Under the pieces are notes generated by a model, which ran no database searches, had not been told where the DNA came from, and saw only the letters and a program-made list of their open reading frames with translations. The position numbers and the translations under genes are program-made. From Megascapheus bottae (taxonomy: Eukaryota > Chordata > Mammalia > Rodentia > Geomyidae), in NCBI GenBank assembly GCA_024803745.1, contig JANJXV010000004.1:54688358-54752357 (forward strand): DNA of 64,000 nucleotides, in the 5' to 3' direction. Below are positions 21,521 to 32,769 of this stretch, one piece after another; within the stretch, counting starts at the first letter, position 1; each line of letters opens with the position of its first letter.

Positions 21521-21888
21521 TGCGGCGCCCGGCACCCCTGACCAGCAGGGAAGAACAGACACCACCCGAGGATCCTTCTTGTATCACGCTTTATTGAAGA
21601 GCAACTTGATTGAAGGGAGAGCTGAAGCAGAGGGGCCCGGGGCAGGGAAGTACAATTGCTTATATAAGCCCAAGGAACACGGGGCTCTTTACCATTGGCT
21701 GCTCTGCTGCCAGGGCCATTTTAAAACTCCAGATTGGTCAGGCCCTTAACGTCATACGCGCAGGCTCAGTGGGACGAGTAAAGGATCTGCATTCACATAC
21801 CAAATAAGGAGAACTAAGAAGTTGTTTACAAGGAGCGAGGCAGGAAACAGGCGCCATCTTGTAATGGCGGCCGCTCCGGCTCCCCACA
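21521..21888 (-). repeat. 5' LTR of the provirus
   Basis: It is 368 bp long and identical by eye to the 3' LTR except at 21783. TATA box at 21659-21668, AATAAA complement at 21590-21595. Transcription would start near 21633 and proceed on minus into gag. Confidence 0.96.
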
Positions 21889-21894
21889 GTGGAG
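21889..21894. repeat. Target-site duplication of the provirus (right copy)
   Basis: GTGGAG, matching 15667-15672. Confidence 0.95.
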
Positions 21895-22700
21895 ATTTGT
21901 GTTCAGTTCCAATTTGATGCCTTTGTGGTCTGAGAGCATGCAGGGAATAATTTCAGTGTTTCTGAATCTGTCCAGGTTTGTTTTATGGCCTAAGATGTGG
22001 TCTATTTTGGAAAATGTTCCATGCTTCTGAAAAAAATGTATATTGTGTTGTTGCTGGGTGGAATATTCTGCAGATGTCTGTTAGATCTAGTTGGTCTATA
22101 TAGTTGTTCAGTTCTAAGGTTTCTCTGTTGAGTTTTTTGCCTTGTTGATCTGTCCATAGGTGAGAGTGGTGTGTTAAATTCACCAACAATCACTGTGTTT
22201 TGATCTATGTATGGTTTCAGTGTAAGTAAAGTTTGCTTGATGAAGTTTGGAGCTCCGGGATTGGGTGTGTAAATATTTAGGATCGTTATGTCTTCCTGGA
22301 GGAAAGATCCCTTTAGTAGTATGTAGTAACCTTCTTTGTCTTTTCTCACTAATTTTAGTTTGAAGTCTATTTTATCTGATATGAGGATGGCAACTCCAGC
22401 CTGTTTATGGGGGCTGTTAGCTTGATAGAGTTTATTCCACCCTCTCACTTTCAAAAAATGTTTTTTTTGGGGGGGGTAAGATGTGTCTCTTGAAGACAGC
22501 AGAACGATGGATCTTGCTTTTTGATCCAACTAGACAGACTATGCCGTTTAATTGGAGAGTTAAGTCCAGTGTTCTGTATTTTAATGCAATAGTGGTGGCT
22601 TGTGTTCCTTTGTTAAAGTTTACTTATATGAACATTCAAAATGTGCCCACTTTGTATGTGTGGTATCTAAGAAACAGGGAGTAGACTGAAGAGAGTACTT
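21895..22700 (-). pseudogene. L1 ORF2 endonuclease domain (5' segment of the split L1)
   Basis: This is the apurinic-type endonuclease domain that nicks target DNA for L1 insertion. On minus it shows an N-terminal 'NSPIKRH' and 'CCLQETH' region near 22490-22590, then 'KQAGVAILISDKIDF', 'ILNIYTPNPGAPNF' and 'IVGEFNTPLSPMDRS' (Asp of the usual GDFN replaced by Glu), and towards the provirus a 'KIDHI..HK' and 'LSDHKG'-like tail. A G run at about 22468-22476 marks a frame break. No ORF1 or 5' UTR is recognised beyond about 22700, so the L1 is 5'-truncated near the ORF2 start. The ERV target lies just after the endonuclease domain. Confidence 0.9.
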
Positions 22701-22854
22701 AAGTGGTGTAGGTTAGGGGATAAGAAATTTCAGCTAGACAGGGGACATAAGTGTAACTGATCTACTGTATACTCAGGTATATATGTTATGATGTGTGCCT
22801 ACATATTATGCATCATTTGGTAGCAATTTTTAGCAACAATGCATCATGTTCTTT

Positions 22855-23085
22855 TGCTGTTGTTGTTGGTTGTGGGGCTTGAATTCAGGCATGGGTGCTG
22901 TCCCTGAACTCTTTGCATTCAAAGCTAGCACTTGAGACACAGTGCCACTTCCGGCTCTTTCTGAGAAGTTTACTGGAGAGAAGAGTCTCATAAACTCTCC
23001 TACCCAGGCTGGCTTTGAACCATGATCCTCAGATCTCAGCCTCCTAAGTATCTAGGATTACAGGCGTGAGCCACTGGCACTTGGC
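22855..23085 (-). repeat. 7SL-like/Geo dimeric SINE
   Basis: On plus: T-rich start, inverted Geo half ('tgtggggcttgaattcaggc' to 'cacagtgccacttccggctc'), then inverted 7SL-like half ending 'ggattacaggcgtgagccac'. Complete and moderately diverged. Confidence 0.85.
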
Positions 23086-24271
23086 TGCATCTTGGTCTTA
23101 AAAATCAGAAAGAATAGATTTGGAGTGAAATCACCACAAAATGATGTGAGGTTATATGTATGTGAATTATCTCAATTTAGTCATTTCACAAGGTCTACAT
23201 ATTTCAAAACATTATGGAGGATGCTATAAATGTAAAAAATGTTCACTTGCTAATAGTAAAATAAAGAAAGATCCTGTCTAAATCTGACTTCAATCAAGTT
23301 GAATTAATGGTTAAAATCTTTTACCAATCATGATCATCTTCACAATGGAGCCAAGATACTACTCAAGATGCACAGTACAGTCCCCAAGCTGGTCTGATTT
23401 TTATTCTGTATTCTAGTTAAACCTGTCTCAGCCTGCAGAGTGGTATATCTCTTTATTGGTCCTTCTGTATTTCTACTTTATTTTTTTGTCTATACCAGTC
23501 ACAAACATTTAAAAATGCACTGCTTTCCAAGATCTCTTTTATAGTCTTGCATTCTTTTAATTTCTGTATTGATATTTCACTTTTCATTGATGTGTGTCTT
23601 ATTGTCCTAGGAAAAATTAATTTCTTAGAGGACTAAAAGTGTATATAATGCATCTCTATTTTTCTCCTAGAAGTTAGCATAATGCTATACACATAGTTGA
23701 CAGCTAATAAATATTGGCTGAATGAAGGATAAGATAAACAATGTAGACATTCTAAAGGAAAGAAATTGGGGGATTTGAGTAGAATGGAAGAAGAATTTGC
23801 TACACTATTAAGTGTTGTTAGGACAGAATAAGCTGAAGAATATATCAAACTAACAGGATGCATAAGTCAAATAAGTTTAAAGGATATATATTTTTAATGA
23901 AATAAACAAAATTTATAAAAAACAGTTCATAGGACCTATGAAGCTTCTAAGGACAATCTATAATTGGGATATGGTAATTTTAAGCCCCAATGATTCCTGA
24001 ATTTATTCTCATAGATTTATTGCTAGGAATCCTGACATGGTCCCAGGAGGCAATATCTTGAGCTATATATGACATTCTTCATGTCATTCTCTCCCTTTGA
24101 CTCAGCCTTGTCATGATAACAAGCACTTTCACAGTTCTAGGTAGAATGTATATTCACAAACAGCAATAATGAATTCAACTGTAACATATGCTACACATTT
24201 ATTATGCACAGCTTGTTAGATTCTGATTTCTGATCTGCTGTTTTCCCCCAAGGAATATAAACTTCCAGTGT

Positions 24272-24272
<1 letters not shown>
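23086..24272. other. Unique AT-rich sequence, nothing recognised
   Basis: No repeat or coding signature. The minus-strand frame at 23633-23863 has no domain I recognise. Confidence 0.4.

Positions 24273-24314
<42 letters not shown>
24273..24314. repeat. (AC)n microsatellite
   Basis: About 21 uninterrupted AC units. Confidence 0.98.
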
Positions 24315-24316
<2 letters not shown>

Positions 24317-25494
24317 TGGCTATTTTATTTTAAAGGGCATATTATTTGTAAAAAGAAAAAAAAGAGCCCCAAATGAACTCATCTGTAAGTCATATCTGGT
24401 CTCTCTTTTACTTACTCATAAGATGAATTTATTTATGATAAGTAAGTTTTTATGGCATCATATTTATTTTATCAGAGAGAGAGGAGTGCATTCCCAGAAA
24501 TCGGATGCCACACATACCCACTCAACTTGCAATAATGAAGGCTGTTCTCACCAATTTACTTTGCTGTCTGACAGGCAAGAGGGCTGTTCATTTTATTATT
24601 GTTGCCCACACCTATCAACCTTACCTCCAATTTGATGACTACCACAGCAGAATGTATAGAAAATCTCTTCAGGGACTATAATTATTCATCTTTCAGAAGG
24701 CATGGGGCCTATAACAAATCAATGATGTTTAAAGGTTTATCTCCTAAGCGAGAGACGAATCTGTCTTTATAAGAGAAACATTGACATTTAATATATGAGT
24801 TGTAAATATTGAGGAAAGATGGTGTAAATGTGTCCATAACTCAGGCACATAAACAAAAAGACCGTTCTAGTGTTGCCATGTGGAAAACAAAAGCTGATGT
24901 GGTCAGTCTGTCACACTGTACCATGACTGGGAAAATTCAGAGGCCTGACATGAGTTCTTCTCTATAGTGAGTTATGAATTGTTCTTAGATCAAGATCACT
25001 ACCACTGCTACTAGAAGCACCCAATTTCATAATATGTTTGAGATCAGTAATTGATCAAAGCACTCAAGCTATTATTCCCATTAGAGATGAGGGCTTAAAA
25101 TGTTTCCTATGACATATATCTTGGTTCTCTGAGAAATAAGTTATGTGCCATTCTTTCATGTTTAGGTGTGAGGCTAGCCAGCTGTGTGGTTTATTTTCTA
25201 TCTTGATTTTTTTTGCTCTGTAATATTCACTAATAGGACATGTTTACCCATGGAAGCATTTGATGGTTACTCATGCCAGGTAATAAAGTAGAATTCTGTT
25301 CAACTGTATTCTGATTTGTCACAGTCCAGATTTTTATTTTTAACCCAAAGAAAACAAAACTCACCCAAGTTAGCTTGAGTAAAGAAGCTCCCCTTTATAG
25401 AGATGTCAGGTTATTGAACAGATACATATAAAGTCAGGACTAAAAGGAAGAATTAATGTCTCTGCGTCTCAGGGCCATAAGGTTCTTTCCTTTG
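24315..25494. other. Unique sequence, nothing recognised
   Basis: AT-rich non-coding sequence without recognisable repeats, genes or RNA structures. Confidence 0.4.

Positions 25495-25539
<45 letters not shown>
25495..25539. repeat. (CTGT)n microsatellite
   Basis: Eleven tetranucleotide units, then a pyrimidine-rich tail. Confidence 0.97.
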
Positions 25540-26163
25540 CGCTTTCTCTTTCTGCTTTTCTCTCATGTGTTCATTCTGCCCTTTTATCTTCTTCTCTCAA
25601 TCATCCAGCCTATGAAACAACATCATAACTCTAACTCTATATTATGACCAATGCTTTCCTACTACTTCTATTCCTAGGTTCAAATTCTCCTGAGAGTTTG
25701 ATTGGAGGTTTCTTTACGGAACATCACCTCTGGGATGTTCTTCGTAAGGAGTAGATTCTCTAGAGGAAGTCTTAGGAAGCAGAGGCATCAGTTTCTCTTT
25801 ATACTCGGTTTCCACTCTCTTGCATTTGCTTCTTTGTGCATGGGAACAAGGGTATTGAATGCCTGTTCCTGAATGAATCCCTCCCCATCTATCATTTGCA
25901 TAAATTATTTCATTTAGTAAGAATCTATAAAAATGAAGCACCTTCTGAAACTCTCGGGATTAGAGGCTATCAATAAAACACAGGTATTTGAGTTCTCTTT
26001 TATGGCTGCATTTGGAAACCAAAGATTGTAATGATCAGTAGTTGTGCAGATAGCAAGGACATCAAGGCTGGGATAAGACTTGTCCCCTTGCAAACCAGAA
26101 TTTAATGTAGGCTTTTGCTCAACAATAAACAAATAAAACAATTGAGATTGTTTCTTTTGTTTT
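25540..26163. other. Unique sequence, nothing recognised
   Basis: Short minus-strand frames at 25714-25941 and 25914-26141 show no motif. No repeat was identified. Confidence 0.4.
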
Positions 26164-26857
26164 TCACATCTAACTACTGAGGAGGCAGAGATCTGGGATT
26201 GTGGTTCAAAGCCAGCCTAAGCAGAAAAGTCTGTGAGGCTTCTTATCCTCAATGGACTACTCAGTAAAAGCTAGAACTAGCTCTGTGGCTCAAGTGATAC
26301 AGCTCTAGCCTTGAGCACAGAGAGACTCAGGGACAGTGCCCATGCCCAGAGTTCAAGTCCTAAAACAGCAAAACACAAAACAACAACAAAAACCAGCAAG
26401 GGTTAAATAGGAAAGGCATTTGGAGAGACTTTCAAAACAGGGACATTACAGTGAAGGCTGAGATCTATTCTGTCCTTTTCAGAGCTAGCATTTTTGTTGA
26501 AATTCTACATTCATTTCAAGCAAGCTTCTTTCATGATTCTGATGATTTGTCCATTGTACTTGAAATGTAAGTTGATTCCTTTCTATCATGCCATTTTATT
26601 AGTGCTTTGAGTATTGGGAATTCCTATGAAACGACTGGCTCACAGAAGTTATATTAGAGGCTTGGAAGGTCTGTGATCACTTGATTGTTCAAGAGGTATT
26701 CTAATAGAAAGATGCAATCTTGGAAAACCCTACGTGTTTGTATTTTGATTTGTTTGTAGTTTGATTAACCTTTTGAAGTAGTATCATCTTTTTTTTTCAG
26801 TTGGATCCACATTGTTCTACTTACTCCCTATGTCCTTCCTGTCTTCAACTCACTCCT
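26164..26857 (+). repeat. Inverted duplication 1, left arm
   Basis: About 694 bp that reappear as reverse complement at 28834-29528. By eye the arms agree over nearly the whole length, including a SINE and about 450 bp of unique DNA, with scattered substitutions and a 4-bp difference near 26812. The match starts at 'tcacatctaactactgagga' and stops after 'cactcct'. Confidence 0.93.
26165..26385 (+). repeat. 7SL-like/Geo SINE inside the left arm
   Basis: The 7SL-like left half ('aactactgaggaggcagaga'), the Geo half ('agctctgtggctcaagtgat') and a CAA-rich tail are all present. The same insertion is in the other arm, so it predates the duplication. Confidence 0.85.
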
Positions 26858-27164
26858 CCCAGCATATCAACCCTCAAGAACAGCCTGCTTTTTCTCCGTG
26901 CACCTTCCTGTGATATAGAGTCTGAAACTTTGCCATCACCCTAATTAAAATGTAAGTGTATTTTCCAATCTTAGGCAATTTCAGGAAGTATTTTCTTATA
27001 ATTGTCAGCCAGCTTTCTTTTCAATGTCAAAACTACTTTCATCTTGTACTTTTACTTACAGGATTGTATGGTGCATTAAAAGGTTTGAGTCTATGATATT
27101 TACAAACCATTCTCTGCAAGTTCGCCATACTATTTGTCAACATACTACCATAACTCCTATGTTA
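26858..27164. other. Unique spacer DNA between the inverted arms
   Basis: No gene or repeat recognised in this part of the spacer. Confidence 0.4.
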
Positions 27165-27380
27165 TTCCTCTCCTCTCCTCTTCCTCCTCCTTCTCTTCTT
27201 TTTCTTCATCCTCCTCCTTTTCCTCTTCCTCCTCCTCCTTTTCCTCTTCTTCTATCTTCCTCCTCCTTCTCCTTCCCTCTATCTTCTCCCCCTCCTTCCT
27301 TTCTTTCTGTTCCACTTCGCTCCTCACCCTCCCTTTCTCTTCTCCCTTGTCCTCACCCTCCTCCTCCTCTTCCTTCTAGG
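27165..27380. repeat. Polypyrimidine (TCC/TTC) tract
   Basis: More than 200 bp almost free of purines on plus (cctcctcc, ttcttc, ctccctttc words). Such tracts can adopt triplex (H-DNA) structures. The open frames through it encode only Ser/Pro/Phe runs and are not genes. Confidence 0.9.
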
Positions 27381-28169
27381 AGCCACAAGTTTTTTTTTTT
27401 ATCTCCTTTTCTATCAAAAGGCAGCCTAAACTCTGTGGACTCTATAGCAAAGCAATGGCCCTTAAGAAGCTCTCATGGAGTCACTGTGTTCACTTCCTAA
27501 ATGCTATTTAATAACATAGATTTACATTACAAAGGACTTTGTTGCCATTGTCCATTTTACAACCTCTGCACACTTATCATGGTTATTTTAGAGAAGGGGA
27601 AATAGAATATAAATGCTACTACATTCACTCCCATTACCTAGATATAGTCTATTTTCTCAAGTCTTTTCCCCCTTAAGAATATTATTTGAAACATAATGGT
27701 GTAACATTTCCTTACAGATATCCCCAAATTGTCAAGTTGTGCCAAATTTGGTAAGAATTTGGCTCTCCACACACAGGAGCCTTCTGTGACAGCTGGGTTT
27801 GTGATTCCCCTTACTTTTACTCCTATGACTTAAGGCTCATTTTGTAACATTAAAACATGAAGACACTTTCTGGTCCGGTGGTTGATTTCCTGGGTTTATT
27901 CAGCATAAATGGAGAAGTTAATTGATAGTCTTTTGACTCCCCTGGTGTGGGAATAACACTGCTAAGAAGGCAGAAGAGCCATAGCAGCATGAGCACATTA
28001 GAAGCTTGAGCAGTCCTCTTGAAAAGAGCTAAACACTACACGCCTTTAAAAACATTTTCCAATTAACTGCTGAATAGGCACAAAATGAAGGACATCTCTT
28101 AAGATGAGATCTAAAATCAAGGCAACCCCCCAGGTGGCATAGGAACATCAGGCTGACTTTTCCCTCCTC
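27381..28169. other. Unique spacer DNA
   Basis: No recognised feature between the pyrimidine tract and the next L1 end. Confidence 0.4.
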
Positions 28170-28390
28170 ATTTTTACTTTTTATTGTTATTATAAAGGTG
28201 ATACACAGAGGGGTTAGAGTTACACAAGTTAGGTAATGAGTACAGCTATTTTTGTCCCTCTTTCCCTCGATCTCTCCCAGTTCCCCCCACTTCCCCACCT
28301 ACAAATTGTATAGTCCATAATGTCTAGTGAGTAACTGGCTGCATTTGTATACCCTTTGTTCCTTCACTTCTGTGATTCCGCTTTTACTCT
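28170..28390 (-). mobile_element. L1-type 3' end, old
   Basis: Plus-strand 'tttttattgttattataaag' and 'agaggggttagagttacaca' followed by C-rich sequence resemble the inverted 3' end shared by the older L1 copies at 30478 and 63570. Confidence 0.6.
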
Positions 28391-28833
28391 CCCAAAGCCA
28401 GATACCCACACAAACAAGACAAAAAGAAAAGAAAGCAACAACAACAAAGTAAACACTTCTGCTTTCTATTTCCTAAAGTTCAATTCGATAAATATTGTAT
28501 TTAATCAGAGGCTCACAGGCATTGTGCCTTTGTGTTCCTCCCCTAAGGATATCCTCCTTTGGCCTCACTGTGTGTGAGTGCCTAATGTCCAGCTTGCTTT
28601 CATGCAGAGACCTGGAGCTTCTGCTCCATTGCAGGCGTGGACACAGGAAGGAATGCTAAAGACAGCTACAGCTGAGGCATTCTGAGGCTAAACACTTGGA
28701 GCAATTGGCAATGAGAAAAGGAGCCCATAACAAAGAAGGAGACAGGTGTTGGGTCTGACAGAAATTTGGTGTGGGGAAGGAGAAGAGCAATGACAAAGAT
28801 CATCCCTGATAACCCAGAGCCAGAAGGCAGCTC
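28391..28833. other. Unique sequence, nothing recognised
   Basis: GC content is a little higher than in the surroundings. The minus frame at 28666-28893 runs from here into the right arm but has no domain. Confidence 0.4.
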
Positions 28834-29528
28834 AGGAGTGATTGAAGACAGGAAGGACATAGGGAGTAAGTAGAACAGACAATGTGGATCCAACTGAAAA
28901 GAAGATGATAATACTTCAAAAGGTTAATCAAACTACAAACAAATCAAAATACAAACACGTAGGGTTTTCCAAGATTGCATCTTTCTATTAGAATACCTCT
29001 TGAACAATCAAGTGATCACAGACCTTCCAAGCCTCTAATATAACTTCTGTGAGCCAGTCGTTTCATAGGAATTCCCAATACTCAAAGCACTAATAAAATG
29101 GCATGATAGAAAGGAATCAACTTACATTTCAAGTACAATGGACAAATCATCAGAATCATGAAAGAAGCTTGCTTGAAATGAATGTAGAATTTCAACAAAA
29201 ATGCTAGCTCTGAAAAGGACAGAATAGATCTCAGCCTTCACTGTAATGTCCCTGTTTTGAAAGTCTCTCCAAATGCCTTTCCTATTTAACCCTTGCTGGT
29301 TTTTGTTGTTGTTTTGTGTTTTGCTGTTTTAGGACTTGAACTCTGGGCATGGGCACTGTCCCTGAGTCTCTCTGTGCTCAAGGCTAGAGCTGTATCACTT
29401 GAGCCACAGAGCTATTTCTAACTTTTACTGAGTAGTTCATTGAAGATAAGAGGCCTCACAGACTTTTCTGCTTAGGCTGGCTTTGAACCACAATCCCAGA
29501 TCTCTGCCTCCTCAGTAGTTAGATGTGA
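28834..29528 (-). repeat. Inverted duplication 1, right arm
   Basis: Reverse complement of 26164-26857, beginning at 'aggagtgattgaagacagga' and ending 'agatgtga'. The spacer between arms is about 1976 bp. Confidence 0.93.
29305..29528 (-). repeat. 7SL-like/Geo SINE inside the right arm
   Basis: Inverted copy of the SINE at 26165-26385. Plus-strand T/G-rich tail at 29300-29325, Geo half, then 7SL-like half ending 'cctcctcagtagttagatgt'. Confidence 0.85.
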
Positions 29529-29618
29529 GCCACCAGTGTCCAATGCTGTTTTTTTTTTCCTTTTGTACATCTGTCATTTGTCTCTGTTTCTGTTTTTCTC
29601 TTTCACACTTTCCCTCTA

Positions 29619-29622
29619 ACAC

Positions 29623-29674
<52 letters not shown>
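29619..29674. repeat. (CA)n microsatellite
   Basis: About 27 AC units with one G interruption near the start. Confidence 0.97.
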
Positions 29675-29677
<3 letters not shown>

Positions 29678-30477
29678 TGGCGAAATCATAAAAGGAAATG
29701 CAAGCAATGGGAGTTGAAACAAAGCACCATTTTTCATTCCAAAGTGTTGCCTACCTTCTTTGAGCTTTCTCACTTCCTTCTTCATCAGGGGCATCTTTAG
29801 CAGTGGTAAGTGATGGACGGTTTCGATCTGCTGCTGAGTCAGGTAGTTTGCTTGAGATCACTCTTTATAAACTCAGCCACAGCAGTACTTTTTGAAGCCA
29901 GAAACATTTACTGTCAGTCCTGCACCTGCCTTTGTTTTAAGTATCAGTTTTATTCTAATTGGTGAATGACAGTGTACTGTAGGTAATTGTTTTCCTTTCT
30001 TGGACAATTTTTACTATTGCTTTTGAGCAAAATGTATTTATTGATAACATTATTTGCCTTCACAAGTTACAATAAAATAAAAGTTTACTTAAAATAGTTT
30101 ACTTCAGAGATTGGTTGGGAGGCAGTTAACATGTAATACATTATTTCTCATGTTACATAAGAGAAAGTATATTCTCAGTTGTCATGTGGAATATCTTGTT
30201 TGAGAAATAAATTACTGTTATTAAGTACCAGATACTTTTGTGACATCAATCACAATAAGTATAAATGGACTAAACTCTACAAAAAAAGTAAAAGGCTGTT
30301 CAGGCTGGATTGAAAAAAAAAATACAGCTCTTGACTAGGATTGTCTCTCAAATGGTGGAGTATGTGTCTAAACAAGCTTTGAGTTCAGTCCTCTACAAAC
30401 AAACACCCTCCCCCCCCAAAAAAAACCCTGCAAAATAAAACCACCTAAGTTATATGCTATTTGTTTTCTTTTCTTTT
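29675..30477. other. Unique sequence, possible short tRNA-like SINE remnant
   Basis: Mostly unrecognised. At about 30325-30425 a segment with 'ggtggagtatgtgtctaaac', 'gagttcagtcctctac' and an A-rich end may be a decayed tRNA-derived SINE. Confidence 0.35.
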
Positions 30478-30640
30478 CTTTTTTATTGCCTGGGTAATGT
30501 ATAGAGGGGTTACAGTTACATTTGCCAGGTAGTAGGTGCATTACTTCTCACACATTGATACCTCTTCTCATGTTTTTGTCCCCATTCCAATCCCCTTGCT
30601 CCCTCTCAATCATCTTGTTTTCCTCCCTTCCCTTTTGTAT
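30478..30640 (-). mobile_element. L1 3' end, short
   Basis: Plus-strand 'ttttttattgcctgggtaat' leads into 'gtatagaggggttacagtta', 'aggtgcattacttctcacac' and 'ctcatgtttttgtccccatt', the inverted 3' UTR also seen at 45170 and 63570. Confidence 0.85.
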
Positions 30641-30929
30641 GGTCTTTGTAACATACAACATACACAAAGACATTTAAATATTTATCAGTGGGGAATAGAT
30701 ATAAACATATATGAAAAGTGATCAAAAGAAACCTGATATATTAATATTAGGCTAAAAAGATTATACAGCAATAATAAATAGAGCCATCACATAAAATTTT
30801 TAGTTCAGTTTAACTATTTTGCAATTCTGAACTTTTTGTGTAACATAACAATTCCAAAATAGGTAAATCAAAAGTTGGTTACAATGTAAGAGCTGATGAC
30901 TATGTAATAAAAGTAATATATAAGAGCTG

Positions 30930-31128
30930 ATGACCTATAATCCTAGCTATTCAGGAGATTAAGACATGAGGATCGTGGCTCAAAGTCAGCCCTGGCATTA
31001 AAGTCCATGAGGCTGTTAATTAACCAGCAAAATAGGGGAATCGAGATATGGCTCAAGTAGTACCATATCGGCCAGAAATGAAAAAGCTAAGGGACAATGC
31101 TCAAGCCATGAATTCAGGCCTTCACACA
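30930..31128 (+). repeat. 7SL-like/Geo SINE
   Basis: The left half has 'cctataatcctagctattca' and 'catgaggatcgtggctcaaa'; the right half has 'agatatggctcaagtagtac' and 'aagggacaatgctcaagcca'. It ends in an AC repeat at 31150-31189 that may have grown from the SINE tail. Confidence 0.8.
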
Positions 31129-31147
31129 TGTGTATATGTGGGAGGGT

Positions 31148-31149
<2 letters not shown>

Positions 31150-31189
<40 letters not shown>
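31150..31189. repeat. (CA)n microsatellite
   Basis: About 20 CA units directly after a SINE. Confidence 0.97.
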
Positions 31190-31190
<1 letters not shown>

Positions 31191-31239
31191 TGAACACAAA
31201 GTTGATTACAGCATAGGGGAAACTAGGGAAAGCAACAGA

Positions 31240-31340
31240 AGGGATGACATTGTTCAAAAAATAAATAAACTCATTACCTGATTTATGAAGGGTAACCCCT
31301 CTGTAAACACCTTAATAGCAATAAAATTATATTTTAAAAA
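31240..31340 (+). mobile_element. L1-type 3' end, old
   Basis: 'gacattgttcaaaaaataaa' followed by 'cattacctgatttatgaag' and 'gtaacccctctgtaaacacc', then A-rich sequence. The same order is seen at 46600 and 58490. Confidence 0.6.
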
Positions 31341-31519
31341 GTTGATTATAAGGAAAAATTGGTAAATCTACTATTATAATACTAAATAATCAGGTATACT
31401 ATAAAAGATATCAATTGAGCACTTAAACTTAGTCTAATGGACCCTTAAAAATAATACATTTAATGGTTTGAAAATACACATTTATCATATCAATATGTTG
31501 CTGACATTACATATTTGGT
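31341..31519. other. AT-rich unique sequence
   Basis: Nothing recognised. Confidence 0.4.
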
Positions 31520-31660
31520 ATTTTTTCATATATTTTCATTGTAATTAATAGAGGTTACATTATATTCACCAGATAGAAGGTGCATTATTTCACGAACATT
31601 GATACCCTTTCTTATGTCTTGGTCCCCATTTTCCTCCCCCCACCCCTGCTCACATTTGGT
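31520..31660 (-). mobile_element. L1 3' end, short
   Basis: Inverted L1 3' UTR: 'atattttcattgtaattaat', 'gttacattatattcaccaga', 'atacccttt' and 'tcttggtccccattttcctc'. Confidence 0.85.
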
Positions 31661-32769
31661 GTTTTTGTAATTGTTTATACATTTGAGCCTGTAGCTCAGG
31701 CTGGCCCTAAATTTGCATTGTAGCTCAATTGGGAAAAATCAGCATGTTTTGGCTGTATCAAAGGTATCTCTTTATTGAAAACATCAACCCTAACAAGAAA
31801 ATAATTCAGATGATCATATGAAAAATTCTTAGATATTATTCAAAAGTATGAAATAATGTCATTTTCAGGAAAATGGATTGAATGGGAGGTTGTTATGCTA
31901 ATCAAAATGAGCCAGCTTCAGAAAGATAATTCTGTATTTCCCCTCATTGGGGAACCTAGTGGCGAGAAAAGATGTGAAATTACAAGGGGAATATATGAGA
32001 AAAAAGCTAATCAGGGTAAGGGCAGAGGTGGAGATGTAAAAGGAAGGTAATTTCAGTCAATACGAGCAATGTCCTAGCTATGGGTGCAAATGTCACAGTA
32101 AAACTCGTTATTCTGTATAATTAGTCTAACAAAGCAGACTTTCTAGAAATGAACACAAAGACAAAAATGAGCAAAGTTGCTATCAGAAGAACCATTCAAA
32201 CTTCTCTGTAAATACCTCAAAGATTCAAGTTTAGTAACTGGGAAATGTAAATAAAGACCTCAGTGAGATATAATTTCATACCTATGTGAAAAGTGAAAAA
32301 CCTAAATGTGGGTCTAGCCAGAACCACTATGTTCTGCTTAAGTTAAACAATATACTACTTGATATGACTTGACAACACATGCATAGGTGGAAACACTGTA
32401 AGATGAGAATAATGAAGACAATATTTATTTCAGAAGGCAAAAGTAGAGGAACAATGATAGGTGCTCATTAAACTGCCCACCTATGTTTTATGTATTTTTT
32501 ATAGAGATGTTATAATTCGTAGTTGAAAAGGATATTGAAGATGGTATAAGCTGGTATTAGCCTCTACAAGAAGTCATGTTGATGCGTGGTAGGGGTGTTT
32601 GCATGATAGTTTGCAGAGAAAGCACTATGGTGTCTTTCACTGTTTGCTTCTTTTTCCTACTGGTATTCATTGCTGGGCCTGAGTTCCAGTGATACTAGAC
32701 ATGGACATTGAATTTCAAAACATTGGGTTAGCTATTCCTATAAAGGCAAAGCACCTTGTTTATGGCAAC
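31661..32769. other. Unique sequence, nothing firm
   Basis: A short B1-like scrap ('gtagctcaggctggccctaa') lies at 31690-31715. Otherwise no recognisable feature. The plus frame at 31856-32050 has no domain. Confidence 0.4.

Larger units (their letters stand above)
15673..21888 (-). mobile_element. IAP/IAPE-like class II endogenous retrovirus, deleted provirus
   Basis: A 6216-bp provirus on minus with the order 5' LTR, tRNA-Phe primer site, leader, gag, pol, env, polypurine tract, 3' LTR. It sits in L1 ORF2 and is flanked by GTGGAG duplications. The two 368-bp LTRs differ at one position by eye (T at 15935, G at 21783), so integration is recent. The primer type, LTR start (TGTGGGGAGCCG), YMDD reverse transcriptase, D-35-E integrase and class II envelope place it with intracisternal A-particle-like elements that retain env. 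It is shorter than a full env-bearing element because capsid to early RT is deleted, so it cannot replicate autonomously. Env and the RNase H-integrase frame remain open. No similar second copy is in this window. Confidence 0.95.

Noticed and set aside
27024..27500. 158-codon plus-strand open frame
   Set aside because: It runs through the pyrimidine tract and encodes low-complexity Ser/Pro/Phe runs; no domain, codon bias or splice signals support a gene.
24273..31189. CRISPR-like or regulatory tandem arrays
   Set aside because: The regular repeats are di- and tetranucleotide microsatellites without spacers; nothing here is prokaryotic.
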